Positions 43,352 to 53,166 are shown, counted from the first letter of the stretch. The stretch is 64,000 bases of DNA from Saccharothrix algeriensis (GCF_016907655.1 NZ_JAFBCL010000001.1:992001-1056000), one strand, 5' to 3'. Notes: generated by a model not told the origin, from the sequence alone. Program-made: numbers and translations.

Positions 43352-46300
43352 TCACGGGCGGGCGGATTTCGCCGCCAGGTCGCGCGCCCGGCGGTGGTGC
43401 CGCTCGGCGTCGCCCGGTCGGCCCAGCGCGGCGGCGAGGTCGCCGAGGTAGCGGGCGACGGGGCCGAGGGTGAGCACCCCGCTGCCCGCGCCGGCCAGCT
43501 CGCCGGCCGCCGGCAGCAGCTCCCGGTACACCCGCCGCATGAGCGCGTGGTCGCCCAGGCCGATCGCGACGGTCGCCGTCAGGCACGTCCTGGCTTCGTG
43601 GAGCAGGTCGCGCGGCGACTCCCGGACCGCCGCGCGGGCCTGCTCGGGCCGGCCGGCGGCGAGCGAGCGCACCGCCCGCGCCCACGGCCGGTACGGGCCG
43701 AACTCCTCGTCCGCCCACGGCCACGGGTCGGGCAGCCGGCCGGCGCGGACGTCCAGGCACAGCAGGGCGAACGGCAGGATGCCCGCCTCCAGCCCGGTCA
43801 TCCCCGTGCCGCCCAGCCGCGCGGCGGTGGTGCGGTAGGCGGCCCGCGCCTCGTCGTCGCGCCCGGCCACCGCCGAGCGCAGCGCGCCGTAGAAGCCGGT
43901 GAACACGCCGACCAGCGGCAGGTCGTGGCGCGCGGCGAGGCGGTCCGCCGTCGCGGCGTGCTCGTCGGCGGTGGCGAACTCGGCCTGCGCGGCGGCGGCC
44001 TGGACCAGCACGAGGTGGGCGAGCACCTCGAACACCACCAGGCGGTGCCCGGTGGCCACGGCCAGCAGGTCCCGCCCGATCACCGCCCGCAGGGGCGCGC
44101 GGCCGGCGCGGTCGAAGGACTGCATGAACCGGCCGTTGAGCGCGAACGCCAGCAGGGCCGGGTCGGCCAGCCGGCGCGCGATCGCCTCCGCCTCGCGCGC
44201 CGCCTCCCGCCCCCGCTCCCCCGCCGTGCCGCGCAGCTCCAGCGCCAGCGTGGCGAGCAGCCTGCCGCGCGTGGCCGGGACGTCGGGACCGAGCGCGGCC
44301 AGCGTGCGCTCGGTGACCTCGACCACGTGGCCGGACAGGGCCGGGTCGTCGTTGCCGGTCCAGATCGCGGGGACGTCGAACGACCCGATCACCGCCGCCG
44401 TCAGCGCGGGGTCGCCCAGCCGCTCGGCGGCGGTCAGCGCCTCGGCGCGGTGCCGGCGGGCGGCGGCCAGCTCGCCCGTGACGGCCAGCGCCCGCACCAT
44501 GCCCGTGACGCAGGCGAGCCGGGCGCGCACGTCGTCCGAGCCCGAGCGGTCGTGCGCGCCGATCGCGTCGCGCCACAGCCTCGCGGCCTCGTGCGGGGCG
44601 AACCGCCGCTCGGCGCGTTCGGCCGCCGCGCGCGCGTAGCGGGCGGCGCGGGCCGCGGTGGCGCGGCTGCCCGCGCGGAGGTAGTGGTGCGCGAGCAGGT
44701 CCACGTCGTCGGGCCGGGTGCGCTCGACCTCCTCCGCGACGGCGGTGTGCCACCGCGACCGGCGTGACCGGGGCACGTCGGAGTACAGGGCGTCGAGCAC
44801 CAGGTCGTGCGCGAACCGCACCTCGTCCGGGCCGCGCTCGGTCACGAAGCCCTTGAGCTGGGCGGACTCCACCGCGTCGAGCACGGCCTCCTCGTCGCCG
44901 GACAGCGCGATCAGCAGGTCCAGGTCGACGTCCCGGCCGAGGACCGAGGCTTGGCGCAGCACCAGCCGGGCGGGCTCGGGCAGGGTCGCGACCCGGCGGC
45001 GGATGACGTCCCGCACGCCCTCCGGCACGGCGGACAGCACCTCGGCGCCCTCGTCCTCCAGCAGCCGGGCCAGTTCCCGCGCGAAGAACGGGTTGCCGCC
45101 GCTGCGCCGGTGGATCACGCGGACGGTGTCGTCGTCGACCTCCCGGAAGGCGGTGTCCCGCACGAGCCGGGCGACGGCGGGGCCGTCCAGCCCGCCGAGG
45201 TGGACGCGGGTCGGCTCGGACCGGGCGAACCTGGCCAGCGCCTCGCCGAGGGCGGCGGTGGTGTCGGTGGGCCGGTAGGCGCCGACGACCAGGACCGGCG
45301 CGTCGACCGGGTCGGCGACCAGGGAGGCCAGCAGCGCCGGCGCCTCGTCGCCTGCCCAGTGCAGGTCGTCCACCACCAGCAGGACCGGCGCGTCGGCGGC
45401 CATCGCGGTCAGGTGGGCGGCGACGGCGGCGAGCCGCCGGGACCGCTCCGCGGCGGGGTCCTCGGTGGCGGCGGACGGGTCGACGGTGGACGGGCCGGCG
45501 GCGGGCGGGTCGGGCACTTCGGGGAGGAACCGGCCACCGCCGTGTTCCGGGTTGCGGCTGTGGAGCACGGTCCAGCCCCGGTCGGTCAGCCGCCGCGCCA
45601 GCACCTCCGCCAGCGCCGTCTTGCCCGCCCCGGCGTCGCCCGAGATCAGCGCCAGGCCCAGCCGGCCGCGCGCGACGACGTCCGCCGCCGCGGCCTCCAG
45701 CCGGGCCACCTCCGCCGCGCGCCCCACGAACGACCGGTCCACCACGACCGGCCCGGGCGCCCTCGCCGGCTCGCCCGCCAGGTGCGGCGCCTGGTCGAGG
45801 ATGTCGGCCTCCAGCCGGCGCAGGTCCGGCCCGGGGTCGACGCCCAGGTCGTCCGCCAGGGTCCGCCGCGCCCGCCGCAGGGCGGTCAGCGCGTCCGCCT
45901 GCCGCCCCGACCGGTACAGCGCGAGGGCCAGCAGCCGCCAGCCGTCCTCCCGCCACGGCCGCCCGGCGACGTGGGCCGCCAGGTCGGCCGCCGCCTCCGC
46001 GGGCCGGCCCAGCGCGAGCACCGCCTCGGCCCGGCGCTCCGCGGCGAGCAGGCGCAGCTCGTCCAGCCGCGACGCCTCGCCCCGCGCCCAGTCCGCCTCG
46101 GCGAACTCCGAGTACGCCGGGCCCCGCCACAGCCCCAACGCGTCGTCCAGGGTGGACAGCGCGGCCTCCGCGCCGCCCGCCGCGAGCAGGTCGCGCGCCG
46201 CGTGCACGGCCGACTCGAACCGCACGGCGTCCACCCCGTCCCCGGCGTGCAGCGCGTAGCCCGGCGCGGCCGTCACCAGCAGCCGGGACGGCGTGCGGGG

Positions 46301-46537
46301 CGGCCGATCGGGTTCCAGGGCGCGGCGCAGGGTGAAGACGAAGCTCTGGACCGCGCCGACCGCGCCCTCCGGCGGCTCCGCCCACAGGTCGTCCACCAGC
46401 CACGACACCGGCACGACCCGCCCCCGGGCGACCAGCAGCCGGGCCAGCACGGCGCGGTGCCGGGGCCCCTTGAGGTCGACCGGCCCCCGGTCGCCGCCGG
46501 CTACCAGCGGACCGAGCACCCCGAAGACCACCGACAC
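43352..46537 (-). CDS. Large BTAD/AfsR-type regulator with AAA ATPase
   Basis: 1061 aa from GTG 46537, six bases after TAGGCT (leaderless-type). An N-terminal winged HTH of the OmpR/SARP type (LKGPRHRAVLARLLVARGRVV, VQSFVFTLRRALEP) and the BTAD helical domain (RLDELRLLAAERRAEAVLALGRPAEAAADLAAHVAGRPWRED) extend to about 245. Then an AAA domain: GRAAEVARLEAA, Walker A ISGDAGAGKTALAEVLARRL, Walker B VLLVVDDLHWAGDEA, FVTERGPDEVRFAHDLVLDALY. The rest is TPR-like helices. Such proteins activate secondary-metabolite or stress genes. No biosynthetic cluster is beside it. Confidence 0.92.
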   Translation of the reverse strand: MSVVFGVLGPLVAGGDRGPVDLKGPRHRAVLARLLVARGRVVPVSWLVDDLWAEPPEGAVGAVQSFVFTLRRALEPDRPPRTPSRLLVTAAPGYALHAGDGVDAVRFESAVHAARDLLAAGGAEAALSTLDDALGLWRGPAYSEFAEADWARGEASRLDELRLLAAERRAEAVLALGRPAEAAADLAAHVAGRPWREDGWRLLALALYRSGRQADALTALRRARRTLADDLGVDPGPDLRRLEADILDQAPHLAGEPARAPGPVVVDRSFVGRAAEVARLEAAAADVVARGRLGLALISGDAGAGKTALAEVLARRLTDRGWTVLHSRNPEHGGGRFLPEVPDPPAAGPSTVDPSAATEDPAAERSRRLAAVAAHLTAMAADAPVLLVVDDLHWAGDEAPALLASLVADPVDAPVLVVGAYRPTDTTAALGEALARFARSEPTRVHLGGLDGPAVARLVRDTAFREVDDDTVRVIHRRSGGNPFFARELARLLEDEGAEVLSAVPEGVRDVIRRRVATLPEPARLVLRQASVLGRDVDLDLLIALSGDEEAVLDAVESAQLKGFVTERGPDEVRFAHDLVLDALYSDVPRSRRSRWHTAVAEEVERTRPDDVDLLAHHYLRAGSRATAARAARYARAAAERAERRFAPHEAARLWRDAIGAHDRSGSDDVRARLACVTGMVRALAVTGELAAARRHRAEALTAAERLGDPALTAAVIGSFDVPAIWTGNDDPALSGHVVEVTERTLAALGPDVPATRGRLLATLALELRGTAGERGREAAREAEAIARRLADPALLAFALNGRFMQSFDRAGRAPLRAVIGRDLLAVATGHRLVVFEVLAHLVLVQAAAAQAEFATADEHAATADRLAARHDLPLVGVFTGFYGALRSAVAGRDDEARAAYRTTAARLGGTGMTGLEAGILPFALLCLDVRAGRLPDPWPWADEEFGPYRPWARAVRSLAAGRPEQARAAVRESPRDLLHEARTCLTATVAIGLGDHALMRRVYRELLPAAGELAGAGSGVLTLGPVARYLGDLAAALGRPGDAERHHRRARDLAAKSARP

Positions 46538-46640
46538 ACCGCCAGCCTAACTCCCCTGGTCAGGCCGGGAAGCCGACGCTGATCGGCTGCTGATCGGGCG
46601 CGCGCAGGCTGGTCACCGAACCGACCGAGAGGAACCACCC

Positions 46641-47504
46641 GTGACCATCACCGGATTCGACCGCCGGCGCGTCACCGTCGCCGACGGCGTGCGGCTCACC
46701 GCGGCCGTCGGCGGCTCCGGCCCGCCGGTCGTGCTGCTGCACGGCTTCCCGCAGACGCACCTGATGTGGCGGCACGTGGCCGCCGACCTGGCGGCCGACC
46801 ACACCGTGCTGTGCCCCGACCTGCGCGGCTACGGCGACAGCGACAAGCCCGTCGACGGGCCGTACGACAAGCGCACCATGGCGGCGGACGTGGTGGCCCT
46901 GGCGCGGGCGTTCGGCTTCGACCGCTTCGCCCTCGCGGGCCACGACCGGGGCGCGCTGGTCGCCGTCCGGGCGGGCCTGGACCACCCGGACGCGATCACC
47001 CACCTGGCGGCGCTGGACGTGCTGCCGACGCTGCCCATGTGGGAGGTGCTGAAGGGCCGTTCGGCGGCGGTGGGCTTCCACCTGTACCTGATGGCCCAGG
47101 CGCCCGACCTGCCCGAACGGCTCATCGCCGGCGCGCCCGACGCGTTCTTCGGCCACTTCCTGGACACCTGGGCCACCACCCCGGGCGCCATCCCGGCCGA
47201 CGTGCGCGAGGCTTACCTCGCGGCGTCGCGGGCGGCCGTGCCGTCGATCGTGGCGGACTACCGGGCCTCCGCCACGGTCGACGTGGAGCACGACGAGGCC
47301 GACCGGCGCGCGGGCAACCGGCTGCGGATGCCGGTGGCGGTGGTGCAGCAGGACTGGGGCGCGGCGCTGGGCTTCGACGCCGAGGAGCTGTGGCGGCGGT
47401 GGGCGGACGACCTCGTGCACCGGACCGTGGCGTGCGGGCACTTCATGGCCGAGGAATCCCCGACCGACGTGGTGAAGGCGTTGCGGGACCTGCTGGCCCG
47501 GTAG
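46641..47504 (+). CDS. Alpha/beta hydrolase, haloacetate dehalogenase/epoxide hydrolase-like
   Basis: 287 aa from GTG 46641 with GAGAGGAA upstream. VVLLHGFPQTHLMWRHVA (oxyanion HGFP), CPDLRGYGDSDKP, the nucleophile Asp102 in ALAGHDRGALVAVRAGLDHP and a C-terminal CGHFMAEESP with the catalytic His. The sequence resembles fluoroacetate dehalogenase, but the second carboxylate-binding Arg of that enzyme (DRGAR) is Leu here (DRGAL), so defluorination is not assured. Divergent from the BTAD regulator. Confidence 0.88.
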   Translation: MTITGFDRRRVTVADGVRLTAAVGGSGPPVVLLHGFPQTHLMWRHVAADLAADHTVLCPDLRGYGDSDKPVDGPYDKRTMAADVVALARAFGFDRFALAGHDRGALVAVRAGLDHPDAITHLAALDVLPTLPMWEVLKGRSAAVGFHLYLMAQAPDLPERLIAGAPDAFFGHFLDTWATTPGAIPADVREAYLAASRAAVPSIVADYRASATVDVEHDEADRRAGNRLRMPVAVVQQDWGAALGFDAEELWRRWADDLVHRTVACGHFMAEESPTDVVKALRDLLAR

Positions 47505-47506
47505 CG

Positions 47507-47538
47507 CCCGCGGCGCCCGGTCGACCGGGCGCCGCGGG
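47507..47538. terminator. 32-bp perfect palindrome, terminator
   Basis: A perfect 32-bp inverted repeat centred on GGTCGACC with no loop, starting three bases after the TAG of the hydrolase gene. It would form a 14-bp stem with a 4-nt loop in RNA. Confidence 0.75.
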
Positions 47539-47630
47539 TTGCACCCGCGGCGGCGGGCCTGCGGAAGGGCCGGCCCCGCGGCCCGGGGCTTGCGAGCGGG
47601 ACGGCCCGAGGCGCGGGTCCTGTGGGTGGG

Positions 47631-47664
47631 GCGGCCCGGGGTCCGCCGGTGGACCCCGGGCCGC
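47631..47664. terminator. Terminator hairpin for the copper operon
   Basis: A perfect 14-bp stem (47631-47644 with 47651-47664) and loop GCCGGT, ten bases from the stop of the P-type ATPase gene. Confidence 0.75.
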
Positions 47665-47673
47665 CGCGCCCGG

Positions 47674-49947
47674 TCAGGCGACCGGCGCGGGCGCCTTCGG
47701 CCGGGTGGCCGCGGTGACCGGGCGGGCGTCGGGGGTGGTGCCCCGGAACCCGCGCAGCCGCAGGCTGTTGGTCACCACGAAGACCGACGACAGCGCCATC
47801 GCCGCGCCCGCGATCATCGGGTTCAGCAGCCCCGCCGCCGCGAGCGGCAGGGCGGCCACGTTGTAGGCGAACGCCCAGAACAGGTTGCCCCTGATCGTGG
47901 CCAGCGTCCGCCGCGACAGCCGGATCGCGTCCACCGCCGCCAGCAGGTCGCCCCGGACCAGCGTCAGGTCGCTCGCCTCGATCGCCGCGTCGGCGCCGGT
48001 GCCCACGGCCAGCCCGAGGTCCGCCCTGGCCAGCGCCGCCGCGTCGTTCACGCCGTCGCCCACCACGGCGACGACCCGGCCCTCGGCCTGCAGCCGCGCC
48101 ACCACGGCGACCTTGTCCTCCGGCAGCACCTCGGCGATGACCTCGTCGATGCCGACCTCGGCCGCGACCGCCCGCGCGGCGGCCTCGTTGTCGCCGGTCA
48201 GCAGCACGGGGGTCAGGCCGAGGCCGCGCAGCCGCCGCACGGCCTCCGCCGAGGTCGGCTTCACCGCGTCGGCGACCACCAGGACCGCCCGCGCCGCGCC
48301 GTCCCACGCCACCAGCACGGCCGTGCGGCCCTGCTCCTCGGCGGCGCGCTTGGCCCGCGCCAGCTCCCCGTCCAGGTGCACGCCCCACTCGGCGAGCAGG
48401 CGCTCCCGGCCGACGACGACCGCGTGGCCGTCGACCACGCCCTGCACGCCCAGACCTTCCGCGTTCCGGAAGCCCTCCACCGGGGGCAGGTCGCCGACCC
48501 GGTCGGCCGCGCCCGCCGCGACGGCCTTCGCGATCGGGTGCTCGGAGGCGTTCTCCAGCGCGCCCGCCAGCCGCAGCACCTCGTGCTCGGGCGTGCCGGC
48601 CGCGGTGTGCACGGCGAGCAGGCTCATGCGGCCCGTGGTGACGGTGCCGGTCTTGTCCAGCACCACCGCGTCCACCCGGCGCGTCGACTCCAGCACCTCC
48701 GGCCCCTTGATCAGGACGCCCAGCTGCGCGCCGCGCCCGGTGCCCACCAGCAGCGCGGTCGGCGTGGCCAGGCCCAGCGCGCACGGGCAGGCGATGATCA
48801 GCACCGCCACGGCCGCCGTGAACGCCGCCGCGACCCCGCCGCCGGCGCCCAGCCAGAACGCGAGCGTCCCGACCGAGAGCGCGATGACGACCGGCACGAA
48901 CACCGCCGACACCCGGTCGGCCAGCCGCTGCACGCGCGCCTTGCCGTTCTGCGCGTCCTCCACCAGCTTCGCCATCTGCGCGAGGCGGGTGTCCGCGCCG
49001 ACCCGGACGGCCCGCACCACCAGCCGGCCGCCGGCGTTGACCGTCGCGCCGACCACGGCGTCACCCGGGCCGACCTCCACGGGCACCGACTCGCCGGTCA
49101 GCATGCTGACGTCGACCGCCGAACCGCCCTGCTCGACCACGCCGTCGGTGGCGACCTTCTCGCCCGGCCGCACGACGAACCGGTCGCCCACCGCCAGCTC
49201 GTCGGCCGGGATCCGCACCTCGCGGCCGTCCCGCAGCACCGCGACGTCCTTCGCGCCCAGGTCCAGCAGCGCCCGCAGCGCCGCGCCGGCCCGGCGCTTC
49301 GACCGCGCCTCGAAGTACCGGCCCGCCAGGATGAACGTGGTCACCCCGGCCGCGACCTCCAGGTAGATCGAGCCCGCGCCGTCCGTCGGCGCGATGGTCA
49401 GCTCGAACGGGTGCGTCATGCCCGGCTCGCCCGCCGTGCCGAACAGCAGCGCGTACAGCGACCAGGCGAAGGCCGCCAGCGTCCCCATCGAGACCAGCGT
49501 GTCCATGGTGGCCGCGCCGTGGCGCAGGTTGGTCCACGCCGCGCGGTGGAACGGCAGCGCGCCCCACACCAGCACCGGCGCCGCCAGGGTCAGCGAGATC
49601 CACTGCCAGTGGGTGAACTGCAGCGCCGGGACCATGGCCAGCAGGACCACCGGCGCGGACAGCGCCGCCGAGACGACCAGCCGCTGTCGCAGCGACCGCA
49701 CGGGGTCGTCCGCCGCAGCGGGCGCCCGCTCCTCGGGGGCGGGCAGCGCCGCGCCGTACCCGGCCGCCTCCACCTGCTCGACCAGCGCCTTCGGGTCGAG
49801 GTCGGCGGGGAAGGAGACCTTCGCCTTCTCGGTGGCGTAGTTGACCGTCGCGGTCACGCCGTCGAGCTTGTTGAGCCTGCGCTCGATCCGGGCGGCGCAC
49901 GAGGCGCACGTCATGCCGGTGATCGACAGCTCCAGGTCAGTGGACAC
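47674..49947 (-). CDS. copA: Copper-exporting P1B-type ATPase
   Basis: 757 aa from GTG 49947. An N-terminal heavy-metal domain ([25 protein letters not shown]), the TM6 metal motif CPC in [22 protein letters not shown], the phosphorylation site [15 protein letters not shown], and [27 protein letters not shown]. It exports Cu+ from the cytoplasm with ATP. Last gene of the csoR-copZ-secreted protein-copA set; its start overlaps the preceding gene by 11 bp. Confidence 0.95.
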   Translation of the reverse strand: MSTDLELSITGMTCASCAARIERRLNKLDGVTATVNYATEKAKVSFPADLDPKALVEQVEAAGYGAALPAPEERAPAAADDPVRSLRQRLVVSAALSAPVVLLAMVPALQFTHWQWISLTLAAPVLVWGALPFHRAAWTNLRHGAATMDTLVSMGTLAAFAWSLYALLFGTAGEPGMTHPFELTIAPTDGAGSIYLEVAAGVTTFILAGRYFEARSKRRAGAALRALLDLGAKDVAVLRDGREVRIPADELAVGDRFVVRPGEKVATDGVVEQGGSAVDVSMLTGESVPVEVGPGDAVVGATVNAGGRLVVRAVRVGADTRLAQMAKLVEDAQNGKARVQRLADRVSAVFVPVVIALSVGTLAFWLGAGGGVAAAFTAAVAVLIIACPCALGLATPTALLVGTGRGAQLGVLIKGPEVLESTRRVDAVVLDKTGTVTTGRMSLLAVHTAAGTPEHEVLRLAGALENASEHPIAKAVAAGAADRVGDLPPVEGFRNAEGLGVQGVVDGHAVVVGRERLLAEWGVHLDGELARAKRAAEEQGRTAVLVAWDGAARAVLVVADAVKPTSAEAVRRLRGLGLTPVLLTGDNEAAARAVAAEVGIDEVIAEVLPEDKVAVVARLQAEGRVVAVVGDGVNDAAALARADLGLAVGTGADAAIEASDLTLVRGDLLAAVDAIRLSRRTLATIRGNLFWAFAYNVAALPLAAAGLLNPMIAGAAMALSSVFVVTNSLRLRGFRGTTPDARPVTAATRPKAPAPVA

Positions 49948-50842
49948 GACCGGCCTCCACGGTGAACTCGGCGGTGCGCACCGCGCCCGCGCGCCGGAAG
50001 TCCAGGAACAACCGGTAGCGGCCGGCGGTGGGCGCCTCGACGACGAACGGGACGTCCGGCCCCGGCGCGGTCTTCCCGTCACCGGGCGCGCCCACGGGGT
50101 GCACGTGCAGGTAGGCGAGGTCGCCCTCGCGCAGGGCCACCAGGTGCCCGTAGGCGCCCAGGTGGGGTTGGAGGTCGGTGACCGGCCGCCCGTCCTCGGT
50201 CACGGTGAGCCGGACCGGGGAAGCCTCGCCCGGCACCAGTTCCCCGGTCAGCCGGACCCGGAGGCCGTCGACCTCGGCGACCCGCGACGGCGCGTGCCGG
50301 CGCGGTTCGTAGTGGCCCGCGACCGACACGTCCACGCCCAGCGCGGTGGCCTCGCCACCGGTCGGCCGGAAGTCGGCGAAGACCCGGTACGACCCGCCCT
50401 CGGTCAGGTCCAGCGGCGCGGACCACGTGCCGTCGGCGGCCATCTCCGGGTGCACGTGGCGGTAGTTCGCGGTGTCGCGGCGGACGACGACGAGGTGCAT
50501 CCGCTGGTCGTGCTCGACCTCGAACGCGGTGACGGCGCGGCCGTCGCGGTCGAGGACGCGGAAGGTGAACGGTGTCCCCGCGGTCAGCGTCGAGTCGGTG
50601 GGCGCGAGGGTGAGACCGCCCCTGGACGACGCCAACCCGGCGGGCTGGTCCTGCTCGGCCCCCGCGACGGTGGCGCCGTGGTCGTCCCCGTGGCCGGCGT
50701 CCTCCGCGCCGCGCGTCCCGCCGTGACCGCGCTCGGCGGAGTCGGCGGGCAGGGGACCGACAGCGCTCCCGGCCGCCCAGGCCGCGCCGGCGACCAGGGC
50801 GAGCACCGCACCGTAGGCGGAGAGCTTCGCTGCTGTGTTCAT
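49937..50842 (-). CDS. Exported His-rich copper-locus protein
   Basis: 301 aa from ATG 50842. Signal peptide or anchor at about 1-30 ([25 protein letters not shown]), a His/Gly/Asp stretch ([23 protein letters not shown]), then two beta-sandwich parts, each with a His motif: [24 protein letters not shown] and [23 protein letters not shown]. Proteins of this layout accompany copA in many actinomycetes and probably bind or buffer copper outside the membrane. In the copper operon, 11-bp overlap with copA. Confidence 0.8.
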   Translation of the reverse strand: MNTAAKLSAYGAVLALVAGAAWAAGSAVGPLPADSAERGHGGTRGAEDAGHGDDHGATVAGAEQDQPAGLASSRGGLTLAPTDSTLTAGTPFTFRVLDRDGRAVTAFEVEHDQRMHLVVVRRDTANYRHVHPEMAADGTWSAPLDLTEGGSYRVFADFRPTGGEATALGVDVSVAGHYEPRRHAPSRVAEVDGLRVRLTGELVPGEASPVRLTVTEDGRPVTDLQPHLGAYGHLVALREGDLAYLHVHPVGAPGDGKTAPGPDVPFVVEAPTAGRYRLFLDFRRAGAVRTAEFTVEAGRVH

Positions 50843-50897
50843 GGTGATCCTCGGACCGGGGAGCCCGCCGCGCGGGCGGGCTCCGGGTGGGTGGTGC

Positions 50898-51116
50898 TCA
50901 GCCGGCGAGCGCGTAGCCCGCTTCCTCGACCGCCGCGCGCACGTCCGCCTCGGCGACCGGTTCGGTGCTGGTGACCTCGACCGCGCCGGTGGGCAGGTCG
51001 ACGGACACGGCGCTGACGCCCGCGATCCGCGAGACCTCGTCGGTCACGGACGCCGCGCAGTGACCGCAGGTCATGCCGGTGACGGTGAAAGTGGACTCGA
51101 AAGTGGGTTCGGACAT
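50898..51116 (-). CDS. copZ: CopZ-like copper chaperone (HMA domain)
   Basis: 72 aa from ATG 51116 with CGAGGAGG upstream. The whole protein is one HMA domain: FTVTGMTCGHCAASVTDEVSRIAGVSAVSVDL, with metal ligands in MTCGHC. It delivers Cu+ to CopA. Lies between csoR and the exported protein in the copper operon. Confidence 0.93.
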   Translation of the reverse strand: MSEPTFESTFTVTGMTCGHCAASVTDEVSRIAGVSAVSVDLPTGAVEVTSTEPVAEADVRAAVEEAGYALAG

Positions 51117-51140
51117 CGTGGTGCCTCCTCGTTCGTCGGG

Positions 51141-51422
51141 TCAGGACCGCACCAGGCGGGCGATCGCGTCGCTCGCCTCGCGCACCTTGTGCTCGGCGCC
51201 CTCGCCGCCCTGCGCCAGCGCCTCGGCGACGCAGTGCCGGAGGTGCGCGTCCAGCAGGCCGAGCGAGACCGCTTGGAGCGCCTTGGTCGCGGCTGCGATC
51301 TGGGTGAGGACGTCGATGCAGTACTCGTCGCCCTCCACCATCCGCTGAAGACCGCGGACCTGGCCCTCGACGCGGCGCAGCCGCGCCAGGTAGTCGTCCT
51401 TGCCGGTGCTGTAACCCCGCAT
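51141..51422 (-). CDS. csoR: CsoR-family copper-sensing repressor
   Basis: 93 aa from ATG 51422. The CsoR ligand set is present: Cys in DEYCIDVLTQIAAAT and the His-Cys pair in LLDAHLRHCVAEAL; N-terminus KDDYLARLRRVEGQVRGLQRMVE. When Cu+ binds, the tetramer leaves its operator and the operon is expressed. Two CsoR-like operators lie just upstream of the gene. Confidence 0.94.
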   Translation of the reverse strand: MRGYSTGKDDYLARLRRVEGQVRGLQRMVEGDEYCIDVLTQIAAATKALQAVSLGLLDAHLRHCVAEALAQGGEGAEHKVREASDAIARLVRS

Positions 51423-51449
51423 GTCCCGCTCCTCCCTGCCACCGCATTT

Positions 51450-51466
51450 ATACCCCCCTAGGGTAT
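51450..51466. promoter_or_regulatory. CsoR operator 1
   Basis: ATACCCCCCTAGGGTAT, a pseudo-palindrome of the TACCCC/GGGGTA type recognised by CsoR, 28 bp before the csoR start. Confidence 0.65.
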
Positions 51467-51495
51467 CTGGGGGTCAAGCCGACGAGACGCGCGTT

Positions 51496-51512
51496 ACACC
51501 CCCAGGGGGTAT
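51496..51512. promoter_or_regulatory. CsoR operator 2
   Basis: ACACCCCCAGGGGGTAT, a second site of the same type 46 bp (centre to centre) from operator 1. The two could bind cooperatively or serve transcription in both directions. Confidence 0.6.
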
Positions 51513-51546
51513 GAAGCCGTGATCGGGCCGGAATCCCCGTCCACTC

Positions 51547-51560
51547 GGGACTTAAGACCC
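51547..51560. promoter_or_regulatory. DosR/DevR-like box
   Basis: GGGACTTAAGACCC matches the DosR core GGGACTWWAGTCCC at 13 of 14 positions. It is 125 bp upstream of csoR and about 410 bp upstream of the aminotransferase-V gene. A DevR-like regulator is encoded at 3.4 kb in this window. Confidence 0.45.
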
Positions 51561-51819
51561 TGCGCAGCACCCCTCCGCCGGTGGCACCTTGGTGGAGGTC
51601 GCCGCCACCGCGGACTTCGCGGGACGGACGCGGGGTGGTCGGACCGGTACTCGGAGCGGGTGATTCGGGCGCCCGCTCCCGCCCGGCGACGCCGGGGACG
51701 GCGCCCTAAGCCACCCCGCGGGTCGCGCCCGGACGGACCACCCGGCTCCCGCCGGGTGGTCGTCCCGGGCCCACCGGCCGCGGACATCGGATCACGGGGC
51801 GCTTCGGCCGCATCGGCCG

Positions 51820-51960
51820 CTCGCCGCACCGCAGCCGCCCAGGGTGCCGCGGTTCCCCGGACACCGCAGCTCCCAGGGGCGCCGCGGTCGCCCGGGACAC
51901 CGCAGCCCCCAGGGCACCGCGATCGCCCGGGGTGCCGCGGTGATCGTCCGGGATGCCACA
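51820..51960 (+). repeat. About 19-bp degenerate tandem repeat
   Basis: Around seven imperfect units alternating CACCGCAGCYCCCAGGG-like and GCCGCGGTCGCCCGGG-like sequences, up to the -10 region of the aminotransferase-V gene (CACAGT at 51957). The stretch between operator 2 and this array (51513-51819) shows no gene, only the DosR-like box. Confidence 0.7.
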
Positions 51961-51969
51961 GTGGGAGCC

Positions 51970-53166
51970 ATGGCCTACGACGTCGACGCCCTCCGCGCCC
52001 GCTTCCCGTCCCTCGGCGCCACCGCCCACTTCGACTCCCCCGGCGGCTCGCAGGTGCCCGCCGCGGTCGCCGACGCCGTCCGGGACGCGCTGACCTCCTC
52101 GCTGGCCAACCGCGGCCGGGTCACCGCCGCCGAGCGCGCCGCCGACCACATCGTCACCGAGGCCCGCCGGGCCATGGCCGACCTGCTGGCCGCCGACCCG
52201 TCCGGCGTCGTGTTCGGCCGCAGCTCGACCCAGCTGACCTACGACTTCGCCCGCGCGCTGGCCAAGACCTGGCGGCCCGGCGACGAGGTGGTGGTCACCC
52301 GCCTGGACCACGACGCCAACGTGCGCCCGTGGGTGCAGGCCGCCGAGGCGGTGGGCGCGGTGGTGCGGTGGGCCGGGTTCGACCCCGCCACGGGCGAGCT
52401 GACGCCCGACGACGTGGCCGAGCAGCTGTCCGACCGCACCCGCCTGGTGGCGGTGACCGGCGCGTCCAACCTCATCGGCACCAGGCCCCCGGTGGCCGAC
52501 ATCGCCGCGCTCGCGCACCGCAGCGGCGCGCTGCTCTTCGTCGACGCGGTGCACCTGGCGGCGCACCACCCGGTGGACCTCGCCGCGCTCGGCGCGGACC
52601 TCCTGGTCTGCTCCCCGTACAAGTTCTTCGGGCCGCACTGCGGCGTGCTCGCGGGCCGCCCCGAGGTGCTGGCCGACCTGCGCCCGGACAAGCTGCTGCC
52701 GTCCGGCGACGCCGTGCCCGAGCGGTTCGAGCTGGGCACGCTGCCCTACGAGCTGCTGGCCGGCTGCACCGCGACGGTCGACTTCATCGCGGGCATCGCG
52801 CCGGTCGGGGCGGACCGGCGGGCGCGGGTCGTGTCGTCCCTGGAGGCCGTCGCCGAGCACGAGGACCGCCTCCGGGCGCGCGTCGAAGCGGGGCTCGCGG
52901 AGCTGCCGGGCGCCACCGTGTGGTCGCGGGCGGAGCTGCGCACGCCGACGCTGCTGGTGACCTTCGCCGACCGCGACCCGGCGGAGGCGTACCGGTTCCT
53001 GGCGACGCTCGACGTCAACGCGCCGGCCGGGTCGTTCTACGCCCTGGAGACCTCGCGGTGGCTCGGCCTCGGCGACGCGGGCGGGCTGCGCGTCGGCCTG
53101 GCCGCGTACTCGACCGACGCCGAGGTCGACCGGTTGTTGGACGGTCTCGGCCGGTTCCTGCGCTGA
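51970..53166 (+). CDS. Class V aminotransferase / cysteine desulfurase-like protein
   Basis: 398 aa from ATG 51970; CACAGT ends seven bases before it (leaderless-type). ATAHFDSPGGSQVPAAVADAV, FGRSSTQLTYDFARAL, HDANVRPW and DLLVCSPYKFFGPHCGVLAG (PLP Lys in SPYKFFG) place it in the cysteine-desulfurase-like group. The catalytic Cys loop expected in true IscS/SufS is not evident. Likely a PLP enzyme acting on an amino acid; substrate unknown. Confidence 0.85.
   Translation: MAYDVDALRARFPSLGATAHFDSPGGSQVPAAVADAVRDALTSSLANRGRVTAAERAADHIVTEARRAMADLLAADPSGVVFGRSSTQLTYDFARALAKTWRPGDEVVVTRLDHDANVRPWVQAAEAVGAVVRWAGFDPATGELTPDDVAEQLSDRTRLVAVTGASNLIGTRPPVADIAALAHRSGALLFVDAVHLAAHHPVDLAALGADLLVCSPYKFFGPHCGVLAGRPEVLADLRPDKLLPSGDAVPERFELGTLPYELLAGCTATVDFIAGIAPVGADRRARVVSSLEAVAEHEDRLRARVEAGLAELPGATVWSRAELRTPTLLVTFADRDPAEAYRFLATLDVNAPAGSFYALETSRWLGLGDAGGLRVGLAAYSTDAEVDRLLDGLGRFLR

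Noticed and set aside
43293..46403. Long Arg/Pro/Gly-rich ORFs opposite or out of frame with large genes
   Set aside because: High-GC DNA gives long spurious frames; the frame with recognisable domains was kept (for example the BTAD/AAA regulator).
47507..47538. 32-bp perfect palindrome as an operator
   Set aside because: Its position three bases after a stop codon between convergent genes fits a terminator better.
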